From the NCBI RefSeq assembly GCF_020164485.1, contig NZ_JAIQZA010000007.1:62001-126000 (forward strand): a stretch of 64,000 nucleotides of DNA, written 5' to 3'. Below, in pieces: positions 9,319 through 17,306 of the stretch (position 1 is its first letter; each line of letters begins with the position of its first letter). The position numbers and the translations under genes were made by a program. The notes under the pieces are model-generated. The model was not told where the DNA came from, searched no databases, and saw nothing but the letters and a program-made list of their open reading frames with translations. The stretch is from Salegentibacter tibetensis (lineage in GTDB: Bacteria > Bacteroidota > Bacteroidia > Flavobacteriales > Flavobacteriaceae).

Positions 9319-10221
9319 ATGCAGGCTGTAGTTTTTTGGCTGATTTATCCGCTGCTTTGGCTAATTTCCATACTTCCATTTCCTTTTTTTTATCGCGTTT
9401 CAGATGTGGTTTATTTTATTGTTTATCACCTGGTTGGTTATAGAAAAAAAACAGTTACAGAAAATCTGAAACTTGTATTTCCCGAAAAGTCTTCCGATGA
9501 AATTATTAAGATCAGGAAGAAGTTTTACTCCCATATGTGTGATATGTTCCTGGAAATGATAAAAAGTATTTCTATTTCTGAAGAAGAATTGAAGAAACGT
9601 TTTGTGTATACCAATATTGAAGAAATAAGGCGCATAGAAAAACTTGATAAGAGCATTATGCTTATGTGCGGGCATTATGCCAGTTTTGAATGGCTTTTTG
9701 CCCTGCAACTACACGAGCTTAAACATAGTGCATTTGGGATTTACAAAAAAATTCAAAATCCCGGTTTTGATAAATTGATCAATGATATTAGAGAACGATT
9801 TGGCGCAGAACTCATTCAAAACTCTAAAGCCAATATGCGTATTAGCCGAAATGAAAATGAAGGCCTTCGGGGAGCATATGCAATGGTTGCCGACCAGTCT
9901 CCTAAAACACCCAGCTATAAGTTCTGGACCGATTTTATGGGTAAGAAAGTTCCATTTTTTACAGGATCAGAAAGAATTGCCAAAGAATTTGATATGGTGG
10001 TGCTTTACCTGCACGTAGAAAAAGTAAAAAGAGGCCATTATAAGGCCTCTTTAATAAATATTGCTGATAATCCTGCTGAAACTGAAAACAATCGAATTAC
10101 ATTAGATTATATTCAGCATTTAGAAAAACAGATTCGCGAAAAACCAGAGTTTTACCTCTGGACACATAAACGCTGGAAACATCTCGGAAAAGAAATTCCC
10201 AAAAATGCGGTAGTACGCTAA
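9319..10221 (+). CDS. Lysophospholipid/lipid A acyltransferase family protein (LpxL/HtrB-like)
   Basis: 300 residues. An N-terminal hydrophobic anchor (about 1-30) precedes the acyltransferase core with the H-X4-E motif in GHYASFEW (His119, Glu124). Further family landmarks are MVADQSP near 190 and WTHKRWK near the C-terminus. LpxL/LpxM-type enzymes add secondary acyl chains to lipid A at the inner membrane, and this is the likely role. An ornithine-lipid acyltransferase is an alternative. Its end overlaps the convergent glmM by 4 bp. Confidence 0.88.
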   Translation: MQAVVFWLIYPLLWLISILPFPFFYRVSDVVYFIVYHLVGYRKKTVTENLKLVFPEKSSDEIIKIRKKFYSHMCDMFLEMIKSISISEEELKKRFVYTNIEEIRRIEKLDKSIMLMCGHYASFEWLFALQLHELKHSAFGIYKKIQNPGFDKLINDIRERFGAELIQNSKANMRISRNENEGLRGAYAMVADQSPKTPSYKFWTDFMGKKVPFFTGSERIAKEFDMVVLYLHVEKVKRGHYKASLINIADNPAETENNRITLDYIQHLEKQIREKPEFYLWTHKRWKHLGKEIPKNAVVR

Positions 10222-11603
10222 GCTATTATTTTCTGAATTTCCTTAATCATATCCTGAGCAAGGTCATCGGCTTTTTCCTGGCTTTTGGCTTCAGTATAAA
10301 TCCTGATAATCGGCTCGGTATTCGATTTTCTTAAATGCACCCAGTTTTCAGGGAAATCTATTTTTACTCCGTCTACGGTAGAGATCTCTTCATTCTTATA
10401 TTTCTCCTCCATAGCTTTTAAAATCTCGTCAACATCAATTTCAGGAGTTAACTGAATTTTATTTTTGCTCATATAATAAGCTGTATATTCTTTCCGCAAC
10501 TCGGAAACACTTATATTTTTCTCAGCTAAATGTGTCAAAAACAATCCTACCCCAACGAGACTGTCACGCCCATAATGAGATTCCGGGTAAATAATTCCGC
10601 CGTTTCCTTCTCCACCAATTACCGCATTAGAATCTTTCATTAGCTGCACCACATTAACCTCACCTACCGCACTGGCTTTGTATTCCCCGCCGTGCTTTTT
10701 GGTAACATCACTAAGCGCCCTGGAAGACGATAAATTACTTACGGTATTTCCTGGAGTTTTAGATAGCACGTAATCGGCACAAGCGACAAGCGTATATTCT
10801 TCGCCAAACATTTCTCCGTTTTCATCAATAAAAGCAAGCCTATCTACATCTGGATCTACTACAATTCCAAAATCAGCTTTTTCCTTTTTTACCAGTTGGC
10901 AGATATCTGCAAGGTGTTCTTTTAAAGGTTCGGGATTATGAGGGAAATGTCCGTTGGGCTCACAATAAAGCTCAACTACCTCAACATCCATTTTCTTTAA
11001 GAGATTAGGAATTACAATTCCACCGGTAGAATTCACTCCGTCAACAACTACTTTAAAACCAGCTTTCTTTATTTTCTCAATATCTACAAGCTTAAGTTTC
11101 AAAACCTCTTCTATGTGAATATCCATATAATTATCTATCCTGGTAATTGTTCCAAGATTATCAACTTCAGAAAAGTTAAAATTATCCTGCTCTGCATATT
11201 CCAGGATTTTTGCTCCCTCGGCACCATCAAGAAATTCTCCCTTACTATTCAATAATTTAAGGGCGTTCCATTGTTTTGGATTGTGGCTGGCAGTTAGGAC
11301 AATTCCTCCATCAGCATTTTCCAAAGGCACCGCAATTTCTACCGTTGGCGTGGTAGAAAGATCTATATCTACAACATCTATTCCCAATGCAGTTAGAGTA
11401 TTCATGGTTAAATCCTGAACCATTTTTCCCGAAATTCGGGCATCACGACCAACAACAACTTTTAGTTTTTTATCTTCTGAATTATTTTTTAGCCAGGTTC
11501 CGTAGGCAGCGGCAAATTTTACCGTATCTATTGGCGTAAGGTTATCACCCGTTTTTCCACCAATAGTACCACGTATCCCTGAAATTGATTTTATTAAACT
11601 CAT
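10218..11603 (-). CDS. glmM: Phosphoglucosamine mutase (alpha-D-phosphohexomutase family)
   Basis: 461 residues, a normal length for the family. All four family motifs are visible: TASHNPKQWNALK with the phosphoserine at Ser106, the metal loop DPDVDRLAF, the sugar loop GGEGNGGIIYP, and the phosphate-binding RKSNTEPIIRIY near the C-terminus. GlmM interconverts glucosamine-6-P and glucosamine-1-P, feeding UDP-GlcNAc for peptidoglycan and lipid A. Bacteroidota enzymes of this subfamily are usually annotated glmM, but phosphomannomutase/phosphoglucomutase activity cannot be excluded from sequence. It is divergent from acpH across about 130 bp. Confidence 0.9.
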   Translation of the reverse strand: MSLIKSISGIRGTIGGKTGDNLTPIDTVKFAAAYGTWLKNNSEDKKLKVVVGRDARISGKMVQDLTMNTLTALGIDVVDIDLSTTPTVEIAVPLENADGGIVLTASHNPKQWNALKLLNSKGEFLDGAEGAKILEYAEQDNFNFSEVDNLGTITRIDNYMDIHIEEVLKLKLVDIEKIKKAGFKVVVDGVNSTGGIVIPNLLKKMDVEVVELYCEPNGHFPHNPEPLKEHLADICQLVKKEKADFGIVVDPDVDRLAFIDENGEMFGEEYTLVACADYVLSKTPGNTVSNLSSSRALSDVTKKHGGEYKASAVGEVNVVQLMKDSNAVIGGEGNGGIIYPESHYGRDSLVGVGLFLTHLAEKNISVSELRKEYTAYYMSKNKIQLTPEIDVDEILKAMEEKYKNEEISTVDGVKIDFPENWVHLRKSNTEPIIRIYTEAKSQEKADDLAQDMIKEIQKIIA

Positions 11604-11734
11604 AAATTTATTTTATAATGAATTAATCTGTCTTTAAAATTAAAATTTTAACAAATATACAAGGAGCAGTCAGGTAGCGCCAAAACTTAACAAAAATTAA
11701 ACAGGAAACTACTGGATTTACGTAACTTTCAAAG

Positions 11735-12316
11735 ATGAATTTCTTAGCACACATATACCTTTCTGGCGATAATGACGAATTAAAAATCGGTAATTTTGTC
11801 GCAGATTCGGTTAAAGGAAAAAAATATTTAGATTACCCGCCGGAAATTCAAAAAGGAATTGTGTTGCACCGGGCCATTGATACGTTTACTGATACCCATC
11901 CAATTGTAAGCAGAAGTGTACATCGCTTATTTGAGCGATATGGCCATTACAGTCGGGTTATTGTAGATATTTTATATGACCATTTTCTGGCGGTAAACTG
12001 GAAAGAATATTCTGATATTCCCTTAAAAGCTTATACTGAAAATTTTTATAAACTTCTTCAGGATAATTTTAAAATTCTTCCAAAACCAGTTCAAAATTTT
12101 CTTCCGTATATGATTGCCGATAACTGGCTGTATAACTACCGGGAAATAGACGGTATAGAAAAAATCCTTTTCCAAATGAACCGTAGAATTAAATACCGCG
12201 CTAAAATGCATTTAGCTGTGGAAGAATTACGTGAGTTTTATAAGGATTTTGAAAATGAATTTAGGATGTTTTTTGAGGAACTAAGGGCCTATGTAAAATC
12301 TGAGATACGTATATAA
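11735..12316 (+). CDS. acpH: ACP phosphodiesterase (DUF479)
   Basis: 193 residues. The N-terminus NFLAHIYLSGDNDELKIGNF and the stretch GIVLHRAIDTFTDTHP are diagnostic of the AcpH/DUF479 family, and VIVDILYDHFLA continues the pattern. The family removes the 4'-phosphopantetheine arm from acyl carrier protein, working against AcpS, with conserved His and Asp residues as likely metal ligands. Length matches the family. It is a single-gene unit; the inverted repeat that follows is oriented as a terminator for the opposite strand. Confidence 0.9.
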   Translation: MNFLAHIYLSGDNDELKIGNFVADSVKGKKYLDYPPEIQKGIVLHRAIDTFTDTHPIVSRSVHRLFERYGHYSRVIVDILYDHFLAVNWKEYSDIPLKAYTENFYKLLQDNFKILPKPVQNFLPYMIADNWLYNYREIDGIEKILFQMNRRIKYRAKMHLAVEELREFYKDFENEFRMFFEELRAYVKSEIRI

Positions 12317-12321
12317 AAAAA

Positions 12322-12344
12322 GAAGAGCCCAAATCGGGCTCTTC
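12322..12344 (-). terminator. Rho-independent terminator for a minus-strand transcript
   Basis: GAAGAGCCC pairs with GGGCTCTTC (12322-12330 / 12336-12344) and, on the minus strand, is followed by seven T. On the plus strand there is no T tract. No annotated minus-strand gene ends here; the astacin gene has its own terminator at 12590-12644. A separate short transcript is therefore implied. Confidence 0.7.
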
Positions 12345-12589
12345 AGTATTCAAGAAACAAATAATCGATTACTAAGGAGCTCCAGGATTTAAATGATTTA
12401 CGTCATGTCTTTTATCAATATAACCAGCCCTTTAAAATATTCTCAGTATTGTAACCCACAAACTACGGGTTATCCCCTAATTGCCTATATCTTTCTGATT
12501 TTTTATGTTAAATTTAAGGGTAGGTTAGGACTTAAATATATGCTAAATTTTTTTGGTGTTATTTTCCTCATTTGTGTGGACTTTAGGGC
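12345..12589 (-). other. Gene-free stretch: possible small RNA or decayed mini-gene
   Basis: Between the terminators at 12322 and 12590 no convincing gene is seen. On the minus strand, TTAGGGGATAACCCG (about 12480 down to 12466) is followed by AATACTGAG. Then come a possible TTG start with six codons (MIKDMT), and in the next frame NHLNPGAP followed by a stop, just before the terminator. This could be a 100-150 nt small RNA or the remnant of a peptide gene. An 87-codon plus-strand frame (12393-12656) is low-quality and ends inside the strong hairpin. Confidence 0.3.
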
Positions 12590-12644
12590 AATTTTTTCCA
12601 TAAAAAACCCGGGTCTCATACCCGGGTTTTTTATGGAAAAAATT
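12590..12644. terminator. Bidirectional terminator with a 24-bp perfect stem
   Basis: Bases 12590-12613 and 12621-12644 are exact inverted copies around a 7-base loop. The inner stem is CCCGGG with T6 on either side. It lies 8 bp beyond the astacin stop codon and would end that transcript; it is symmetrical enough to work in both directions. Confidence 0.85.
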
Positions 12645-12652
12645 ACTTGGTA

Positions 12653-13681
12653 TTAAACATAATACCAGTAACTATTATAAAATTTCACTTCTAACCAGCC
12701 ATATTTTGAATAGTGCAACCACGTATCGTACATTCTTAAAACGGTAAGCCCATTAATAGTGTAATATTCACCGTTTATATAAGTAGCTTCAGTTCCATTT
12801 TCAGGATACATACTTTTAATTCCAGCAATATCTCCGGAAGAAAGCTCTGAACGTTGAATTTGATATGTACTACCATTAGTTTTGGTTATCGTAGGCTCTC
12901 CATTTTTAGAAAATGAATAAGCACCATACATCATAATTGAACCAAAATCTAAGCTTGTAGTATAATCCTCTCCATCGAAACCACTATCTTCATAAGTATG
13001 AAAATTATGCTCAGTTCCGCTTGTAACATTATCCAGGTGCACTGTAATGTAATTATTTCTATCTACTCTACTCTGTTCGTGCCATAAACCTACTGCGTGA
13101 CCTATCTCGTGAATGGTATTTCCGGTGGTACAGTATTCAGCTAAGGTAATATTTTGTTTACCCCCAATCATCCCAACATACGAGGAACAACCAGACCCGG
13201 ATGTAAAATAAATATAATTTGACTGTCCCGATCTTTCTACAAATTTTAGAGCCGTATTATTCTGCCAGTGTTTTATCGCGTCATATACCCTGTTTTTATC
13301 AGAAAGATTGGAGTCTATGGCGTAATAAACAGTATTATCGGGCCACAGGCCTGAAGTACGCCCTGCACTCTTTTCCTGTGGAATAGCCTCCTTATTTTCA
13401 TAAATAATGGATTGTGGGGACTTGCTGCTTTGGTTTACAGGAATCATAATGTCGCCCTGATAAACATAATCACCATTATGTTCTTCAACAGGCATCTTTT
13501 GCCCAGCATAATAAATTTGTGAAACGGGGCCCAGATCGTTTGGAAAGGCCATTTCTGATTGTTGATCTGAAATTTCTTCTGGTTTTAATTGCGTTTCTGC
13601 ATTTTCATTCTCTGAAATTGGATCTTTACTACAAGCCAGAATCGCCAGAACAGGTAGTAACAAAAATTTACATTTTCTCAT
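12653..13681 (-). CDS. Astacin-type (M12A) zinc metalloprotease, lipoprotein
   Basis: 342 residues. The lipoprotein signal ends at Cys17 (LAILAC). The zinc-binding site is HEIGHAVGLWHEQSR (His191, Glu192, His195, His201), the full astacin signature HExxHxxGxxHExxR. A Met-turn follows in SIMMYGAYSF. The segment between the signal and about residue 108 is probably a propeptide. Beyond residue 300 a short Tyr/Trp-rich tail (NGEYYTINGLTVLRMYDTW) may be a small binding or sorting repeat. Astacins are endopeptidases; as a surface or periplasmic lipoprotein this one may digest external protein. Upstream lies an AT-rich 420-bp spacer, so it has its own promoter. Confidence 0.92.
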   Translation of the reverse strand: MRKCKFLLLPVLAILACSKDPISENENAETQLKPEEISDQQSEMAFPNDLGPVSQIYYAGQKMPVEEHNGDYVYQGDIMIPVNQSSKSPQSIIYENKEAIPQEKSAGRTSGLWPDNTVYYAIDSNLSDKNRVYDAIKHWQNNTALKFVERSGQSNYIYFTSGSGCSSYVGMIGGKQNITLAEYCTTGNTIHEIGHAVGLWHEQSRVDRNNYITVHLDNVTSGTEHNFHTYEDSGFDGEDYTTSLDFGSIMMYGAYSFSKNGEPTITKTNGSTYQIQRSELSSGDIAGIKSMYPENGTEATYINGEYYTINGLTVLRMYDTWLHYSKYGWLEVKFYNSYWYYV

Positions 13682-13982
13682 AAGTGGGTTTTTACTTTTA
13701 AGTTAAATTATCAGAATTTTTATTCAGGATTTGCAAAGGTCATTCCAAAAATCATCAAATTTTAAATCTTAAAATTTTAATAGTCAGATTCTTACAAATA
13801 TGATGAGTTTTTAGCTTTAAAAACCATTTGGATATTTTTAAAACTAAATCAAACATTTTTTATTATGTTCACAAAAGGTTATATTTTACTACTATCTCAG
13901 AAAATTTTTAATTTAAAAGGATTTTCAAATTCTTAGAAACTTAAAGATCATAACCTTATAACTGAATTGTAAAAAATTTTAA
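13682..13982. other. AT-rich spacer upstream of the astacin gene
   Basis: No reading frame of note, no RNA gene and no dispersed repeat seen. It must hold the astacin promoter, but no clean TAnnTTTG element was identified close to the ATG. Confidence 0.5.
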
Positions 13983-14014
13983 CAAAAAAAAGCTGTGCGA
14001 AAATTTCGCACAGC
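13983..14014 (-). terminator. Terminator of the lipoprotein trio (gene nearest 14 kb)
   Basis: GCTGTGCGAAA (13992-14002) pairs exactly with TTTCGCACAGC (14004-14014). On the minus strand the hairpin is followed by a run of T (A run at 13984-13991 on the plus strand). It is the last of three terminators that each follow one of the tandem lipoprotein genes. Confidence 0.85.
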
Positions 14015-14020
14015 CTCCTT

Positions 14021-14090
14021 TGTAATCATCAAGACTGATGATTACAAAAACCCAGTGAATTAGTCACCCCCCGGTTATAATTTTACTGGG
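14021..14090. other. Two further inverted repeats in the 3' region
   Basis: TGTAATCATCA (14021-14031) pairs perfectly with 14036-14046 around AGAC. Next to it CCCAGT (14051-14056) pairs with ACTGGG (14085-14090), enclosing TAGTCACCCC, a 10-mer also found on the opposite strand at 18789-18798. Together with the terminator this gives a 3' region of three hairpins, which could stabilise the mRNA or be regulatory. Confidence 0.5.
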
Positions 14091-14101
14091 TTAAATCTTA
14101 C

Positions 14102-15643
14102 TTAGTCACAAACATTTGTAATTAATTCAGCATAGAAAGTACCAGAATAGCCATCTGGATCTGCAAAACTTCCTTCTGCTGCCAATTCATTTGTTCCATT
14201 TACACCAGTATCACTGTCACAAAGCTCATTAGAATTGCTATCATCAGAGTATAATAAAATCTGGTAATCCTGAAGTGTAAAACCTTCTCTCATATTTATG
14301 ATATAGAATATATCTCCATTATCAGCATAGCCAAGAGTGATGGTTGCAACTCTATCTTCAAACTCACCGCCAAGAGCGGCAAGATAAAATGCACTTTGAT
14401 CTACAGTTACAAGATCTGAAGTTCCATTTAAGTAATAAGTTGTACAATCTACACTTACATTGAATTCACAATCGCCTACGACAATTTCACAACCATTCTC
14501 ATCAACATCAACTCCTGAAGGAGTATTAGGACATTGATCCAAACCGTTTGGTACACCATCGTTATCACAATCATCATCAGGATTTTCAGGATCACATTCT
14601 TCACCACCATTTCCATTTCCATTTCCATTTCCATTTCCATTTCCAGGTTCTACGTCATCACAATTAAAGAATATGTGTTCGTAATCTACTGTACCATCCT
14701 CATTTAAGTGACCGGAAATATCGTCCCAGGAAAGGTCTACGTGCTTTGGAGCTACTCCTACCGGATCTGGGTAATTGCCTTCCCAATTAAGAAGAGTTGC
14801 TGTTAAGCGAATATATGGAGTATCACTTCCTTCTCCATATTGTGGTGCTGGAATAGCAAAGCAAAATGGATCTGCATAGTAATCGTCGGTACTCTCATCG
14901 TAACCTGTTACGGGAAGATTGGAAGTTTCATGTAGCATCATGTCTTCAACTCCTTCTCTAAGATAGGTTACTTCTAAACTATAGTTTGCGGTAAAGTGAC
15001 GCCCGGCATCATTGCAGTAATTTGCAAAAACACACAGTTCATAAACCACTTCTGGAATTAAGTCAAAGAATTGGTATCCGTAAAGATTTACCTCACGATC
15101 ATCAAAACATAGAACTTCTACATCAACATATTTTTTAGAACCTGCACGAATTGTAAAATCAAATGGTAGTCCCTGACTTACCAGTCCACCATATTGGCTT
15201 GCAGTTGTTGGTGTGGCCCAAATCAAGGTAGAACCTGCATCTTCCGGATCTCCATCATAAACCAAAAATGTGGTTAAAGACACTGTCGCTGTATTAGATT
15301 CACTGTGAGCAACGGGTATTTTCAAATCTTCATCATAATCGGTATAATAATTTCCGTCATCTTCCAGAATAGGAACATTTATATCTATAGTTCCTTCTAA
15401 GGAAGTTCCCATATTATGGGTAAGTTCTACATGAGCATAAGCTGGTGCATCTGAAGAACATTCCGGAAGGCTTTGTTTTAAAGCAGCTCTGTTTATCATA
15501 TCATTTAAGCTCGCGCCTAAGCTAAGCTCAGCAAAATTTTCAGAAGCTGAATCATCTATTAAATTATTTTCCTCCTTGGTACAGGAAGAGAATAAAAGTG
15601 AGAACACGGCAATTAATGCCATATATCTTTTTAATACTTTCAT
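14102..15643 (-). CDS. Lipoprotein of unknown function, trio member 1, with TSP3-like linker
   Basis: 513 residues. The lipoprotein signal ends at Cys21 (LLFSSC). Residues about 45-340 form the domain shared by all three neighbours, marked by GSKKYVDVEVLCFDDREVNL followed by YGYQFFDLIP and a Cys-containing ANYC motif. A Gly-Asn dipeptide run (encoded by a hexamer repeat) is followed by an Asp-rich segment, DNDGVPNGLDQCPNTPSGVD, typical of thrombospondin type 3 calcium-binding repeats. A different C-terminal domain of about 110 residues ends the protein. I do not recognise the shared domain. Asp/Gly/Asn-rich calcium-binding linkers suggest an extracellular location. It follows member 2 with a terminator between. 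Confidence 0.8.
   Translation of the reverse strand: MKVLKRYMALIAVFSLLFSSCTKEENNLIDDSASENFAELSLGASLNDMINRAALKQSLPECSSDAPAYAHVELTHNMGTSLEGTIDINVPILEDDGNYYTDYDEDLKIPVAHSESNTATVSLTTFLVYDGDPEDAGSTLIWATPTTASQYGGLVSQGLPFDFTIRAGSKKYVDVEVLCFDDREVNLYGYQFFDLIPEVVYELCVFANYCNDAGRHFTANYSLEVTYLREGVEDMMLHETSNLPVTGYDESTDDYYADPFCFAIPAPQYGEGSDTPYIRLTATLLNWEGNYPDPVGVAPKHVDLSWDDISGHLNEDGTVDYEHIFFNCDDVEPGNGNGNGNGNGNGGEECDPENPDDDCDNDGVPNGLDQCPNTPSGVDVDENGCEIVVGDCEFNVSVDCTTYYLNGTSDLVTVDQSAFYLAALGGEFEDRVATITLGYADNGDIFYIINMREGFTLQDYQILLYSDDSNSNELCDSDTGVNGTNELAAEGSFADPDGYSGTFYAELITNVCD
14607..14642. repeat. In-frame hexamer tandem repeat (CCATTT x6)
   Basis: Six exact tandem copies of CCATTT encode the Gly-Asn run in trio member 1. 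Unit gain or loss would change linker length without a frameshift, so the tract is a candidate for length variation between strains. Confidence 0.85.
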
Positions 15644-15690
15644 AATTAAAGTTTTTTGGATTAAATATTTAGAATGGTTTTTTTTAAAGA

Positions 15691-15721
15691 AACTATCAGG
15701 AGTTTACAACTCCTGATAGTT
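15691..15721 (-). terminator. Terminator between trio members 2 and 1
   Basis: AACTATCAGGAGTT (15691-15704) pairs with AACTCCTGATAGTT (15708-15721), a 14-bp perfect stem with a 3-base loop. On the minus strand it is followed after a few bases by a T-rich... A8 on the plus complement side (plus strand TTTTTTTT reads as A on the minus strand), so the run immediately after the hairpin is TTTCTTTAAAAAAAA and the T tract is short. It lies 16 bp after the member 2 stop and acts as a terminator or mRNA end-stabiliser. Confidence 0.6.
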
Positions 15722-15737
15722 TGAAAATCTCATTTAA

Positions 15738-17240
15738 TTAATAACAAGCTACAGCGTGAACAATAATATAGAAGTCATCACTATAGTCTCTTTCCCAGGT
15801 ATAGGTAAGAGTGTTTGCATCAACCTCGTGATTAAGATTGTACTGACCGGGTGCAAATACATCATTTCCAGACGGAGCATCTTCACTTAAATTAATGTGA
15901 AGTTCATCCAAGCTCACTCCAGGCTCCAGGGTGATTTCCAAAGTGATATCATCACCGTCCACGGAAATCTCAGCAGTCCCTATATGATCCCCTTTAGAGG
16001 TATCATTCTGTGCTGCACCTGCCCAAATATCGAATGTATTACTACTTCCATCCATACTAGTTTGATAGCGTTCTGCCCAACCCCATTTATTAGCATTTGC
16101 CAGGGTATTAAGCTCAGTATCTCCTTTCATATAAGCAGTTTCACAGCCATCTCCATTATCATCATCTCCGTCACCGTCATCGTCTCCGTCACCGTCATCG
16201 TCTCCGTCACCGTCATCATCTCCGTCACCGTTATCATCTCCGTCACCGGGATCATCTCCGTCACCGTCGTCATCATCCTCACAGTTAAAGAAAATATGCT
16301 CATAGTCTATAGTGTCATTATCACCGAAGTAAGACTGAACATCGTTCCAGCTCAATTCAATAACCTCTGAATAATCACCTACGGGATTTCCGTAGTTATC
16401 ATCCCATGCAGTTAAAGTAACGGTAACACGTAAATAAATATCGCTAGCAGTCTCATCATACATAGGAGCAGGAATAGCTAGACATAATGGATCTGCATAC
16501 CAGTCACCAGAATTATCATCTTCAGTATTTCCGGTTACAGGAGATTCACCATCATATAAGTCAATCACATCATCCCCTAATAGATAGTCAATATCTACAC
16601 TGTAATTGGCAGTGTAATGCCTGCCATCAGGTGTACAATAGTTAGCAAACACACAAAATTTGTAAAGCTCTATTGGAATAAGGTCGAAGAATTGGTAACC
16701 GTATAAGTTAACATCTCTGTCATCAAAGCAAAGTACTTCTACTGGAACATATTTTTTTGATCCTGCACGAAGATCAAATACCATAGGTAATGGATCACTT
16801 ACGAAATGTTCATAATCGCTACCTACCTTAGGAGCTACCCAAATTGGCATCACTCCAGCTCCTGGCGCTTCTGCGTAAACCAGGAAATCTGTTAAGCTAA
16901 CTTCAGTTGTGGTCTCTCCATCTGGAATGGGAATAGCGAGCTCTTCATCATAATCGGTAAAAAACCCAGATTCATCACTCAAAATAGGAACCAATACATC
17001 CACACTACCCATCTCATGAGTTAACATTATTTGGGCGTATGCAGGTGTTTCATCTGAACAAGCAGGGATATCTCCCTCAGCCTGCCGACTCAAAAAGTCA
17101 TTTAAAAGTGGGCCGATTTCAATTACCGCAGTATTTTCACTTAGTCCTTCTTTTCCTACAGGTTCATCCTGAGAACACGAGGTAAATAAGAAGAATATGA
17201 GGGCCAAAGAGGCCATCAAAAATTTCATTGTTGTTTTCAT
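15738..17240 (-). CDS. Lipoprotein of unknown function, trio member 2, with Asp-Gly repeat linker
   Basis: 500 residues, lipoprotein signal ending at Cys22 (FLFTSC). The N-terminal domain is the one shared by the trio: ILSDESGFFTDYDEELAIPI, then VSLTDFLVYAE, GSKKYVPVEVLCFDDR and YGYQFFDLIP. A linker of GDGDDD-type hexapeptide repeats follows (encoded by 18-bp tandem units), then a separate C-terminal domain of about 125 residues that is unlike that of member 1. Such Asp-rich linkers often bind calcium and separate surface domains. Function not recognised. Member 3 lies 66 bp upstream and member 1 follows 94 bp downstream. Confidence 0.8.
   Translation of the reverse strand: MKTTMKFLMASLALIFFLFTSCSQDEPVGKEGLSENTAVIEIGPLLNDFLSRQAEGDIPACSDETPAYAQIMLTHEMGSVDVLVPILSDESGFFTDYDEELAIPIPDGETTTEVSLTDFLVYAEAPGAGVMPIWVAPKVGSDYEHFVSDPLPMVFDLRAGSKKYVPVEVLCFDDRDVNLYGYQFFDLIPIELYKFCVFANYCTPDGRHYTANYSVDIDYLLGDDVIDLYDGESPVTGNTEDDNSGDWYADPLCLAIPAPMYDETASDIYLRVTVTLTAWDDNYGNPVGDYSEVIELSWNDVQSYFGDNDTIDYEHIFFNCEDDDDGDGDDPGDGDDNGDGDDDGDGDDDGDGDDDGDGDDDNGDGCETAYMKGDTELNTLANANKWGWAERYQTSMDGSSNTFDIWAGAAQNDTSKGDHIGTAEISVDGDDITLEITLEPGVSLDELHINLSEDAPSGNDVFAPGQYNLNHEVDANTLTYTWERDYSDDFYIIVHAVACY
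16165..16275. repeat. Tandem 18-bp repeats encoding GDGDDD units
   Basis: About six degenerate copies of an 18-bp unit (core CTCCGTCACCGTCATCGT) lie within trio member 2. Two neighbouring units are nearly identical, which points to recent slippage or unequal crossing-over. Period is a multiple of three, so length change stays in frame. Confidence 0.8.
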
Positions 17241-17270
17241 AATTTATGTTTTTTGAAATAAAAAAAGTAA

Positions 17271-17293
17271 GGTGTCCCGTTAACCGGGACACC
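17271..17293 (-). terminator. Terminator between trio members 3 and 2
   Basis: GGTGTCCCG (17271-17279) pairs with CGGGACACC (17285-17293). On the minus strand the stem is followed by TTAC and then T7. It lies in the 66-bp spacer directly ahead of member 2, so it would either end the member 3 transcript or act as a partial terminator within an operon. Confidence 0.75.
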
Positions 17294-17306
17294 TCTTTAT
17301 TTGTTT

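Noticed and set aside
12393-12656. 87-codon plus-strand frame after acpH with an AAGGAG upstream
   Set aside because: Hydrophobic, AT-driven composition, ends inside the 24-bp terminator stem, and overlaps the minus-strand terminator-linked signals; no recognisable protein.
16165-16275. CRISPR array
   Set aside because: Repeats are contiguous 18-bp units with no spacers, and they encode protein in frame.
15897-16370. 157-codon plus-strand frame with Ile/Val/Ser repeats
   Set aside because: Product of reading the GDGDDD-encoding tandem repeats on the other strand.
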